Assembly: GCA_019914995.1 (NCBI GenBank)
Contig: CM034135.1
Coordinates: 1,242,501-1,306,500, forward strand
DNA: 64,000 bases
Direction of reading: 5' to 3'
Origin: Acanthochlamys bracteata
Taxonomy: Eukaryota; Streptophyta; Magnoliopsida; Pandanales; Velloziaceae
Positions 35,353 through 45,499 of the stretch are shown here, piece by piece. Under the pieces are notes generated by a model, which was not told where the DNA came from, did not search any database, and worked only from the letters and a program-made list of their open reading frames with translations. Position numbers and translations under genes: made by a program. The stretch's first letter is position 1; every line of letters begins with the position of its first letter.

Positions 35353-36155
35353 ATTAATGAATAATTTTAGGAGATGGCGGCATTCCATACCTGTCTCATT
35401 CTATTGTATATATTGTCTCTATTTGTTGCTACCATTTGTATCTTTATTCAACTATTATACAAGGTGTCTTAAAAATCTTGTCCTTCAGTGTTCTCGAGTT
35501 TCCTCTCTATTTGTCTAATACTGCATAAGTGCCATGTGAGTAATGTCACTAACAGATATTTTCATTTATCAATGGCATTCAATTGCTCCAACTATGTACG
35601 AATTTCATCATGCTTGCTCCAACCTCTTTGCTACTTGAACGCCTTTCAATTTGCTCTTGTTTTGTGGAATTGTTTGATGAGCTTAACTTTTAGGAGTGTG
35701 GAGTTCCTAAGGAATTCCTAGTAGAGCCTACTAGTGTTATAAAATTGAAATCTAGTAACGCTTGCGAAGAAGAGAAATATCTTATATAGCTTTGTCATAT
35801 AAAATATGGTAAGGCTACACCCCACCATATTTCCAGAAAAAAATTTCCAAAAAAGGATAAGGCAACTTATAGGCACGAAGTAAGGCTACACCCAACCATA
35901 TAGATTTGTGCCTGTATTTATAGGCACGAAGGTCATGGTCCATATATAAATACAACTTAGTCTTGAATTCGACTTTAAAGTTCACGAGATTGTACAACCA
36001 TTCAAATAAAGCCAAGTTGCTTGGTTTCTCATAGTTGTTACACCTCTTGCTGACAAATTTTAGTTGGCCAGAAGAACATATTTAGACAAATTAACATGTT
36101 TAACATCTTTTTAGTAACATTCACCATGTCCTGTATCTTTATGGAGATTGCCAGG

Positions 36156-36433
36156 TCATACAAATGCAAAACAATTTGAGATAAATATTAGCAAGTGTTT
36201 ATGTGAAAATAATACATTCGAAGAGAAGTTCTTGAAGTAGCTTTCAACTTTTCTATGGCAATTACAAACACCAATTACTTGCTTAATTATGGATTTATTT
36301 TACTTAATAGAAGTTCTACTCGACAAAAGCTTATGTTGGCTATTGTTTGTAACTACGTCGAGTCCTTTGAGAAACTATGATATAATTAATGGTACAAAAT
36401 TATCTATTTTAGTAATTTTAGGTGTTTAAATAA
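36156..36433 (+). repeat. Direct repeat, copy 2, abutting the VIN3-like PHD exon
   Basis: Second copy of the 279-bp block. Its right end stops 27 bp from the splice donor of the PHD exon at 36461, so the rearrangement reached the very start of the intron in the minus-strand gene. Confidence 0.8.
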
Positions 36434-36460
36434 ACAGAGATGGAGAGAATTGGTAACTAC

Positions 36461-38664
36461 CCAATGAGCCAATTGAGCTTCCCACAGCAAACACAGTAAA
36501 AGCTGCCGTCCAACTTTGAGTAACACCCTTTCTTCGAAATTCCTGCCTTCTCACTCCTAAGAGCACACTTCAAGTGGCATGTCATACCACATGAATCAAT
36601 TGGGTACGGAGGATCGGAGTTGCAAACCAACCATAAACTAGGGTCCTTGTTATCATCATAGCAGAAACAGATGCAGCAGGAACAGCGCTTACAGTGCTTG
36701 TCTTCTACACTAATGACAGCTTGGCAAGCAGCATTTTTACAGATAAATTTGCCCAGAAGCTCCTCCTTGTTAATATGTATCATATCCTGGTCAGTGTTAA
36801 TGGCAGCCTGCACATTTCTCTTCTTTTTGGATGCATTTAGGTTCGTCTCATCATTCTTTTTCACAGACTTCTGTGAGACTGTCTTGAGCAAAAACTTAAT
36901 CATTCTAGGCTTTGTAACGCCACTATGCTTCCTCTTCTTTCCTGTCTCTATACAGATTAGTTGAAGAAGTTCACGACGACTCCAGGACATAAGCATTTCA
37001 GAAGCAGTTTCCTCACACTGCCAAATATCATATACCAGATTCTGTTTCTCCCTCAAACTCAAATGAGTAGATTTTGTAGGATCCATCACAAAACCTGCAT
37101 ATTAAAATAATTAGTTTCAGTTGGAGAACCCAATATTGCTTGTGAATGGACTTATTTGAAGGTAAACATGAAACATATTCACATTATGCTGTACTTCAAA
37201 AATAATTTTAAAAATTTTTTAAAAATTAAACAAAATATGGGTCATCAAACTAATCTGTCTAGAAAATGAAAACGGATTGAGGAGTAAATTGGATACTGCT
37301 ATCAACAACCTCAAAATTGACCGAGATCAGTGGGTTATGATATGAAAGCTTACGCGTGGAATTAGATAGCCAGTCCAAACCACAAGAAGGTCATTTCTGA
37401 GCAGAATGTGGCAACGCGAGTGGAATATAACCGCAAACAACCAAGGAAGGTTTATAAAATTATAACTGAAATATAGTTGACAAAATACCACCCCTTTTGG
37501 CAAGTCTGAATTGAATGTTTTGATGAAGGGGCTCCATATGAAATACACTAAAAAACAAAATAAGTTTCAGCAAGTTCGGTGGTTTAACAATATGATTTAG
37601 AAAAAAGACTAATCTTAACGGCATAGTTTGGTAAAGAGACAGCCACGCGTAATACAAGACAGCCACAGGAAACTAAATGTCCCCATACTTGGAACACAAA
37701 TATGCATGCAGGCTATAACTTACATGCTTCTTTTTGTAGTCACAAAGCCTCACCAATAGCTCATTTTAAAGCAATATTGACCAGAAATTACTAGCATTTA
37801 TGCTCTCCACCCAAAAGGTCCTAACACAAAACCGCCATCATGCAGGCTACAACTTAAATGCTTCTTTTTGTAGGCACAAAGCATTACCAATCAGCTAGTT
37901 AACAACACGGATTATCATGGATGCAAAAATAGACATGTGAAAGGAAGTGATTGGTCAAACAACTAAAGGTAGAAATTCAGCCCATAATCAAGTCATTTAA
38001 AGCAATGATGACCAGGATTACTAGCATTTATGTTTTTCACTCACAAGACCCAGCACAACACCAAGAAAATACTTCTACGAATTCTCAACTAAACAGAAAT
38101 CAAACTCTCATGGTAGCAAGATCATCATTTTTGTTTTATTCTTTTTCTTATTTTTTTATTAGAAATAATGGCTAGATCAACCTTAAGAAGCCTACTGAAA
38201 AGTATAGTCAGATAAATGGAGCAACAAAAATCAGTTATAGAAAGATAAAACTTTAGGTCAGGAGAATGAACCATATTGCTTGATTATGCAATCCAGATCA
38301 AAACATCAATCTCACTAGAATGTGATTCCACAAACACACGCAGAGAACAGATTCAAGTACATGTTGAACAGAAAGAGTTTGATAGTTAAAAATCAAGACA
38401 TCTACTGATCATAAATCCAGTAACAACTTTCCGACTTTTTGTTCTATGCCGACCACAAAATCACCAAAAAAATAACAGACAGCAATTACATGGCAAGATT
38501 AAAATCTAAGTAAAATAACCAATCCATATTTCAAAGCCGCATTGGTTCCTACATAGAACAAGCTCTCAATACTTTAAAATCAAAGATCACATGTATGATC
38601 AAAACTAAAAACAAGTCACATTGCTTAACCAAAGTAAGAACAAACCTTTTCGGCGGAAATCCAT
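36461..38664 (-). CDS. VIN3-like PHD-finger protein, 5' exons (locus probably truncated)
   Basis: Two exons, 38646-38664 (MDFRRK) and 36461-37094, join in frame and encode about 217 residues of a VEL/VIN3-like protein. Visible parts: the N-terminal helical region (LSLREKQNLVYDIWQ, SEMLMSWSRRELLQLIC), a basic linker, and the VEL-type PHD zinc finger with its cysteine and histidine ligands (FICKNAACQAVIS, HCKRCSCCICFCYDDN, SCGMTCHLKCALRSEK, GSFYCVCCGKLN). The family acts with PRC2 in silencing genes such as FLC. The exon ends in GG before a GT donor; if unspliced, a TAG follows immediately (36457-36459). The next coding exon is missing and the FNIII-VID exon at 30.6-31.4 kb is frame-broken, so a full VEL protein cannot be read. 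A short PHD-only protein is conceivable. Intron 1 contains an internal duplication. Confidence 0.75.
37705..38040. repeat. Duplicated block in intron 1 of the VIN3-like gene
   Basis: GCATGCTTC-like text recurs: ATGCAGGCTATAACTTACAT with TGCTTCTTTTTGTAG at about 37705, and ATGCAGGCTACAACTTAAAT with the same continuation at about 37842. The downstream phrase TTACTAGCATTTATG also occurs twice (37789 and 38017). Intronic, no coding sense. Confidence 0.7.
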
Positions 38665-39191
38665 GGTCGAAATCGATGGGAAACGAGTGTATGGAGAAGA
38701 AACAGAAATCAGAAAACAACTGTTGTTTGAAAACAGTAGAAGTGTTTAATGCGGGAGGAAGAATGTATATGTGAATCCGAGAACTCCAGATTTGGCAAGA
38801 AAGTAATTTAGTGTATGAGATAAAGGTGATGATAAGAGGAGATAGTGCGTTGTCAAAAAACATTGAATGAAGATTGAAATTGTAACGCTTCTTCTTTGCT
38901 TTGTTTTATTTTGCGTTGCTTCCGTTCGTTCTCGTTGTTTCCTACAGGAGTGAACACGTTGAAACCCCGAAGGCAGCAGGCGAGAGAAAAAAAAGAGCTG
39001 TGGTTGAAAGAAAAACAAAAAGCTTGCAGGCTTTCAGTTTCGCTTCGCGTATCACTGATTGTTTTCTAGTGGGAATTAATTGAAACAGACCCTAAAAGCA
39101 AATTGCATCAAATTTAATTGAAACAATCGCTGTTACATGAACCCAAAAGAAACAGTGGACAATTGTAAACGCCAGCAGCGAAAAAGAAAAC
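38665..39191. other. Spacer between the VIN3-like start and tRNA-Ala
   Basis: It holds the presumed promoter and leader of the minus-strand VIN3-like gene. No other gene recognised. A GA-rich stretch with GAGAGAAAAAAAAGAGC lies near 38980. Confidence 0.4.
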
Positions 39192-39264
39192 TGGAGGTGC
39201 GGGGAATCGAACCCCGTGCCTCTCGCATGCGAAGCGAGCGCTCTACCATATGAGCTACACCCCC
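39192..39264 (-). tRNA. tRNA-Ala (anticodon CGC)
   Basis: A 73-nt minus-strand cloverleaf. Acceptor 5' GGGGGTG pairs with CACCTCC, with discriminator A and the alanine-identity G3-U70 pair. D arm: TAGCTCATATGGTAGAGC. Anticodon stem CTCGC/GCGAG with loop TTCGCAT, so the anticodon is CGC. T arm: CGGGGTTCGATTCCCCG. No intron. A and B boxes are in place. T-rich DNA (TTTTC) follows the 3' end. It is a nuclear-type cytosolic tRNA. Confidence 0.97.
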
Positions 39265-41640
39265 TAGATATTTAAGGAAAACAGAAAACATACTCATAAA
39301 ATGCTAGGCAATCAAATCAAACATAATTCCAATTTTTTATTGATCCAATAAAACATCAGAGTATAAACAATTTCTCTCAATCCGTGACCTTCCTTTGAAT
39401 GGTAACCTGGTAACTCTACGGCCTATGGTTAAACACTTTTTAACTCTTGAGCACAGTTTCTCCGTGTGTTTGAAATTATTTATGAAATAAAATTTTTTTA
39501 AAATAAAAATATTTTTATTTTTTTAAAAAATAATAAAAATATGTAATAAAAAAATTTTATTACGTAAAATTTTTTTACACTATCTAAATTTTTAAATAAA
39601 TTTTTTAAATATTTATAAAATATATATTAAAAAATATAAAATAAAAAAAATTAAAAAATTGTTTTTGATATACACTACCAAACGCAGCATCTTTTTACTC
39701 TTTTTGCTGCCAAGAAGGAATGGAGCGTTAAAGGTGGTGTTAGGAAGCGTGCCAGAAAATGCTACGTATAGAAGGGAGTATCCAAAATTCAAACATCAGG
39801 TAAGAGACTATTCTATGCAGTGTTTCTGAAAATCTATGTTTTAAATCGTATCATGCAAGACATGATTAGCAACAAACAAGTTCATCATCACCAGCTCAAG
39901 AACTACGCTAAAATTCAACGGCAGATGAAGAGAAACATAAAGTACTAGAGGTATCTGCAGCTTTCTTTACTTCTACTGTATTTATAATAATGCAGATGGT
40001 TTGGTTTGAGTAACCAATGCATTACATCAAACAATGTTTGAGTTAGATGGAGTTTTCCAACGAGCAATGAATAGTGTTTATTCACAACGATGACCATGAA
40101 CGTAATTAATTCAATCTTATCATGCCGTTATCGGCTTTTAATTTGAAACATACCATAAGAACTATTATATCAAGAGTGGGTAAGTTTCTTACCTCAAATT
40201 CAAAAAGCAGATAGAGAAAACAAAAACAATCTTCTGGGTAAGTTCTGTATTCACAGCTCGATCACAAGACTTTCATGTTTCTGACTTTTGGGCAAAAACG
40301 ATTCCTAAAAGATTGGCAGTAAGTAATGCATGAACAAGAACAAAAGCAAGTAACTGTATTTCTTTGCTTCATACTTTGGGACAAGAAAGAAAAGAGAACT
40401 GAACTTAGTTGTACATACTTGACAACTCATTCTTTCAAAGATTAGCAACACTGTCACAGAACCAACTTTCTGAAAAATGGAAATGGACAGCGGAGAAAGT
40501 ATATAGTTGCCATCGATCAAAGGGTTTCAAGAAACATTATAATGTCGAGAAACGTACAATAGAAGCTACATACACTTATACGTCATGCAATTTAATGAAG
40601 TTTGCAGAAATTTATGTATCGACTTTATCAGTAACAGTTGATATGTGGAGAAAGAGGCAAGGAACAATAAAACAGCAAATATTTCTAGTTGGAATTTCAT
40701 TCAAACTGTTGAAGATGAGTTAAGGTTTCCACACAACGCAGAACGGCTGGCAGAAACAATGACAACAAATCAGATACAAGAATCCTACAATTTAATTACT
40801 AGATAATAGATTGGGTTGAATGATGTATAACTCACATCACAAGTACCAAAAATAACCAGATAGCACACAGAAAATGAACTCTATTTTTTATTTTACTTAA
40901 AAAATAATAAAAAAATAAAATTTCACGATAAATTTTTATGTATTTTTAAAATTATTTTATAAGATATTATTGAAAATATGAAGTTAAATGGAATGACGTT
41001 TAAGATACTCTCCCAAACATGACCTTAGTGACACTGAAACCGAAAGAAAAAGATTGAAACATAAAAGATATGTTGTTTGGTGGCCTGTCTCCGGCAAGTT
41101 ATCTGCAAGTCTGCAGTGATACTGCACTGTCACAATCAAAACTGACAATTTTCATAGGAAAAAAACCATGGTGATTAGAACTAGTTAAAAGATTTATGAA
41201 TCCAATCACCTTAGAGGATGTTCTTCCCCATCAATGTTATTGGTCTTGAAAACATTAGTGTTGTTTCTTAGCAGAAATATATGATAAAATGGGTTTTACC
41301 TTCGCAGTTTCTTTGCTCTGAAATCATAAGCGTCAATGAACAAACTTCTTTCAGATGTTTAGAAACTTAGAAGCTACAAACCACAAACGAAAGCGCGAAT
41401 GGCTCCAATAAAGTTCAAGCATCATAAAACTCGACATCCAGCAAATTCAACCAAAAAAACTTAAACCAAACTGATTAGATCCAACTCACCTGCTTAGATT
41501 GTGACCCAAAACTCCCAGGTGCGAACAAGACATAAAAAAACTGAACCCCACCGCCCACTCTCATAACAGTTGAACGCCTCCTCTTCATTTAAAACTCCAC
41601 AACTGTCTTGCTCCCCTATTCTTGCTCTTACTCTGCTCTC
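39265..41640. other. Spacer upstream of the CER2-like gene
   Basis: About 2.4 kb with no recognised gene. It contains copies of the dispersed AT-rich element (39460-39690 and a shorter block at 40875-41010). The open stretch at 40409-40723 has no family resemblance and lacks codon-like composition. Confidence 0.45.
39460..39690. repeat. Dispersed AT-rich element, copy E
   Basis: Begins CCGTGTGTTTGAAATTATTT and ends CACTACCAAACGCAGC, so GTTTG and CAAAC face inward as short inverted ends. The interior has AATAAAATTTTTTTAAAATA and TAATAAAAATATGTAATAAA, shared with copy B, then TTTTTAAATATTTATAAAAT as in copy H. Confidence 0.5.
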
Positions 41641-41650
41641 TTTATATAAA
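41641..41650 (+). promoter_or_regulatory. TATA box of the CER2-like gene
   Basis: TTTATATAAA lies 145 bp before the ATG at 41786. The promoter core is thus still present although the coding region is broken. Confidence 0.5.
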
Positions 41651-41785
41651 ACATGCGAACACTTCATCAATCTCAAACCTTCAACCTTAACAATCGTTGC
41701 CTCTTCTATTCTTCTTCTTGTCGATCTTGTTGTTCGATATTCTTTGCCGCTATTGCTGTTTCAATCTTTGACTAGTTAATTAACC

Positions 41786-43368
41786 ATGGTGGCCTCCCAA
41801 GAATCTCCATTGGTTTATGGCCACAAATTCTCGACAGTGGTGCCGGGAAATGTAACCGGTGATCACGTGACACAAGGGCTTACAGGAATCGATCTCGCCG
41901 TGAAGCTTCACTACCTAAAATTCATCTATTATTTCAAACCTTCTACAACAATTGACGAAGAACTAACAACTCCTGTATTGAAAGAGCCAATGTTTTCTTT
42001 GCTAGATTTATATTTCCCAGTTGCCGGAAGGATAAGGAAATCAGAATCTGGGTGGCCTGCAATCAAGTGCAATGATAGTGGTATGAGGATTGTTGAAGCA
42101 AAGTGCGACAAGACTATTGATGAGTGCTTGTTGGAGGAGGAAACTTCAAGGTGTCGGTACATGGTTTCCGACAAAGTTGTTGGACCTGATCTCCGTTTCT
42201 CTCCACTGTTCTTGTTCAGGTGAGAGCTCCAATCTTGTAGTTTCCAGCTTTTCGTTTTGATTTTCTTTAAAGTGCTAACTTTTCCTACCGTGAAACAAAA
42301 TGAGTGACTTCAGAGTGTTCTGAATCCAGATCCAGGAACTAAACTGGAATTGTTCATAAATAATGATAGACGAGCAGTTGTTGATATACAGACTAGTCTT
42401 ATAAAATAAATTAGGGTTTCATTCATCTATTCAAAATTCAAAGTATACAAACATGTTAGATTCCAGTGGTTTACTTGATAATCTTTTTCTATCCACTCCA
42501 GTTCACTCGGTTTAAATGTGGTGGCATGGCGGTTGGACTGAGCTGGGCTCATGTGCTAGGTGATGCTGCCTCAACAATAAGCTTCTTCAACCTGTATGGG
42601 CAGTGGCAGCTGCTTTTGAGCAACCTTTCAATTAAGCTAGACAACCTCCAGACTCCACAAAACAACGACAACAAGGCAAGCAGGTTCTCAGTTGATGATA
42701 AGAAACCACTCTCCGTCAAGGAGATTGAGGCTGTTGGTGAGTGCTGGCAGGCGCCGACCAAGAGAAGGATGTATACTAAGTCCTTCAGGATCACTGAAGA
42801 AATGCTGAAGCAGATACAGTCTAAATTCTTGGGTCAAGGTCAGTTAGCTCCATTCGAGGTTCTATCAGCTCTTTTCTGGAAGTGCTTGGCCAAGGTCAGA
42901 GGAGGATAGCCGCGGTTGATAACTATTTGCAGACCAACAGGGGCAACAGATTTTAAACCAACCTTAAGGAATTACCAGACAATAAGCACAGTGAGGATAG
43001 ACTCCTCTCCTGCCAAGACTGAGCTCTTTGAGTTAGCAATGGCATTAACCAAAGAAGAAACTGATGAGAAGGAGGCAATTGAAGGGCTCATTAACAAAGA
43101 GACTGCCAGACCAGATTTACTTTTTTATGGTGCAAACCTGACATTTGTTGATTGGGAGGGGTTAGATTTGCATGGCTTAGAACTGAAGGGTCAGAAACCA
43201 GTCTACATAGACTGCAGCATCGATGGAGTAGGTGAAGAAGGAACAGTGCTAGTACAAAGAGGTAAGGATATAAGGGTAACAATAATCCTAGCTGAGAACG
43301 AGGTCTCTCCACTCAGAGATATGCTAAAAAATGACTGGTTTATAACTGAGGATATTGCGTTCCTGTAG
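41786..43368 (+). pseudogene. CER2-like BAHD-family protein, broken by a stop codon
   Basis: CER2-like proteins work with the condensing enzyme CER6 in the ER to extend very-long-chain fatty acids for cuticular wax. Exon 1 (41786-42219) encodes VYGHKFSTVVPGNVTGD, LKEPMFSLLDLYFPVAGRI and GWPAIKCNDSGMRIVEA; exon 2 (42502-43368) encodes FTRFKCGGMAVGLSWAHVLG with the BAHD HXXXD motif (HVLGD), PFEVLSALFWKCLAKVRGG, and FVDWEGLDLHGLELKGQKP in place of DFGWG, as is typical of the CER2 group. Two lesions: a TAG at 42907-42909 after VRGG, with homology continuing in the same frame; and an exon 1/2 junction whose canonical splice is out of phase (all nearby donors are in phase 2 and exon 2 needs phase 0), best explained by one lost base near 42215. 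The TATA box is kept. A sequence error is possible, but two lesions favour a pseudogene. Confidence 0.8.
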
Positions 43369-43716
43369 AAGAATGGGGAGCCTGTCAGAATATAAAGAAG
43401 AAGCCACAGACGCCATATTTGATATTTCCTGCTTTGATAGAATTTGTTCAACTGGTGATTATTTAGTTATGCTCTTGCTTAACAAGTGATTAATTTTTTA
43501 TTTCATTTTCTGTATGACACTGAATCAGATTTTATACTCTTGGACATTCTAATGCTTGAAAACAACAATGTTGGATCCAATTTTTGTTCTAAGAGCATTT
43601 CTGATTATATAATAACTACTAGATCATTAATCTTTCAAATGTTTCAGGCAAAGAGATAATTACTTTTTACCAACAAGTATACGACAGATATACTTCAATC
43701 TATAGCATTTATTGGG
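43369..43716. other. Convergent 3' flanks of the CER2-like gene and FBPase II
   Basis: About 350 bp between two stop codons on opposite strands, AT-rich, with no further feature seen. It should contain both 3' UTRs. Confidence 0.45.
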
Positions 43717-45377
43717 TCAGACTTCATATCCAGGATTGATCTTCTGTTGAATATTATCATAGCTTTCTAGTTCCTGCATATCTTCCAAGCTCCCAAGGAA
43801 CAAGGGAAGCCTTTGATGTAGTTTCACTGGTTGAATTGAGAGAATCTTCTTTTTGCCATCAGAACCCCTTCCACCTGCATGCTCCACAAGAAAACTAAGA
43901 GGGTTTCCCTCATAGACCAACCGAAGATGATCCCTTGGATTCATTGCAACTCCTCCATACATAAGCGTCCGGTGGAAATCTGCCACCAACGAACATATAT
44001 AGCGCGCAGAGTATTTCTTAGGAAACTGACCTTTGCCTTGTCTGATGGTATCTATATATTGCCTCAAACCATCAGGCCAGTCAAAATAACGTGCATCATT
44101 TACTGAATAGATTTGCCCTGGAATTCACAAGCAAACATATATAAGGAAAATAATCTAAAACTCAAAATAGAAGCTTTAAAGTTCAGCAATAAAAAGTGTA
44201 CTGCTGAAGGGGTTTTCATTGCACAATCTTAATCTTACCACGGCGTGGAATCTGGATGGAGGGATGGGTAAGGACAAAGTCCCCAGTAGAGTGATCTAGT
44301 GTGAATGCATGTGTTCCCGACCCGAAGCTAATGCACAATATAGTGGCTGATGAGTATAAAACATAGCCAGCAGCAACAAGCTTATTCCCACTCTGCAGGG
44401 AGTTGAGTTGGGCTTTCTCTTCCACTGGTAAGGGATCCAGTTCTGGGAGTCTATTATAGACCCCAAATATTGTTCCAGTAGGAATAGAAGCATCAATATT
44501 CCGAGAACCATCCAAAGGATCAGTAACTACCACAAAAGGACCATCGTCATTTATCCAAACTGGAGAATCATCTTCCTCCGATGCCACTACTGCAACTTTA
44601 CCAGAACTCCGCAATGACGACAATATGATTTCATTCTGCATAAGAGAGTCAACAAGCAGTAAGATAGCAAGAACATGATCGAATTTCTACCATAGTGTGA
44701 AACGATGTTAAATGAGTTGCCACCAAACCAAATGATGGTATCATCTGATCATCATCTTATATCATCTATGAACTCGAAGAATGATATTTCTTACCTGTGT
44801 CATTGACATATATCAAAAGAGAACAGCAACACCGATTTCAATTTTCAAATTCAACAAAAAATACTTAATTGGCTTCAACATATTTTTGTCACTGGCATAT
44901 ATATCAAAAGAGAACAGCAACATCGACAAACATAATATCATTAAGCAGCACCAAAGAATAGTATATAGTTAACATGCATATTACCGAGACGACATCGAGT
45001 GGCTTTGGCGCATCTCTCCCAGCTCCAGCAGCTGCCTGAGCATCAGCTGCCGCTGCCCGTTTTGTGAGCTCTGAATTGAAGGGAGATGCAACCAAAGAAG
45101 CAATCTTTTTGCAGGCAAACTGAATATGGGCAAGTAAAACAGTGAGATCATCTCCAACATCAATCCCTCTCTTACCGGCGAACTCCATCAGCGTCTGGTA
45201 ATCCTTCTTGTGAAAATCCATACTAGATTTTGCTTTAAAATGTGAGAAAGATTGGCTCTTTCTTGATTGAAATGTGATTGTTTTGGTTGAAGAGAAGTTG
45301 AACACCTCTGGTGATAGTGATGATGGCGGGAAACGGAGAGGGAGATTTGAATTTTGGAGGATTGAAAGAGATTGCAT
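43717..45377 (-). CDS. FBPase II: Fructose-1,6-bisphosphatase, chloroplast isoform II
   Basis: Hydrolyses fructose-1,6-bisphosphate to fructose-6-phosphate. Exons 44985-45377, 44239-44635 and 43717-44117 join in frame to 396 residues. Residues 1-52 look like a plastid transit peptide (serine-rich, with KSQSFSHFKAKSS); the mature part starts near MDFHKKDYQTLMEF. Metal and substrate motifs are visible: VASEEDD, then VVVTDPLDGSRNIDASIPTG (the FBPase signature with its two metal-binding aspartates), GVYNRLPE, YVLYSSATILCISFG, SARYICSLVADFHRTLMYGG, and LVYEGNPLSFLVEHAGG with the active-site region. The redox loop with regulatory cysteines of the classical thioredoxin-regulated isoform is not seen, which fits the plant cpFBPase II (At5g64380-like) group. 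The start at 45377 is the first ATG that supplies a transit peptide. Intron 1 has a short direct repeat. Confidence 0.93.
44803..44935. repeat. Short direct repeat in FBPase II intron 1
   Basis: CATATATCAAAAGAGAACAG followed by CAACACCGA (about 44807) is repeated as TATATATCAAAAGAGAACAG with CAACATCGA (about 44898), about 91 bp apart. It is a small duplication in non-coding DNA. Confidence 0.75.
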
Positions 45378-45499
45378 TGCTCGAAGGAATTAATTGTGAA
45401 AATTTTCCAAAGAATTCATCTTTCTCTGAATTGAGATTGAATAGTTTTTTGCGGATAAAGCTGAAAATTTTTTCTGCTCTCTCGGAAAAATGAAGACCA

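Larger units (their letters stand above)
31446..36460. other. 5-kb gap inside the VIN3-like locus, filled with repeats
   Basis: This lies between the PHD exon and the FNIII-VID exon, where VEL genes normally have another coding exon (the RKQL to SGPEVQKL part). I could not find that exon on the minus strand. The interval holds MITE-like elements (32173-32396 and 33532-34030), an imperfect TTGAAA/TTGGAA repeat tract (32960-33130), and a 279-bp direct repeat (35074 and 36156). No intact gene is seen. Confidence 0.5.

Noticed and set aside
39192..39264. Organellar tRNA insertion as origin of the tRNA-Ala
   Set aside because: The CGC anticodon, G3-U70 pair and sequence fit a nuclear cytosolic tRNA-Ala; plastid and mitochondrial versions would differ.
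40409..40723. 104-codon open frame on the plus strand
   Set aside because: Non-ATG start, no recognisable domain, and AT-rich composition like the surrounding spacer.
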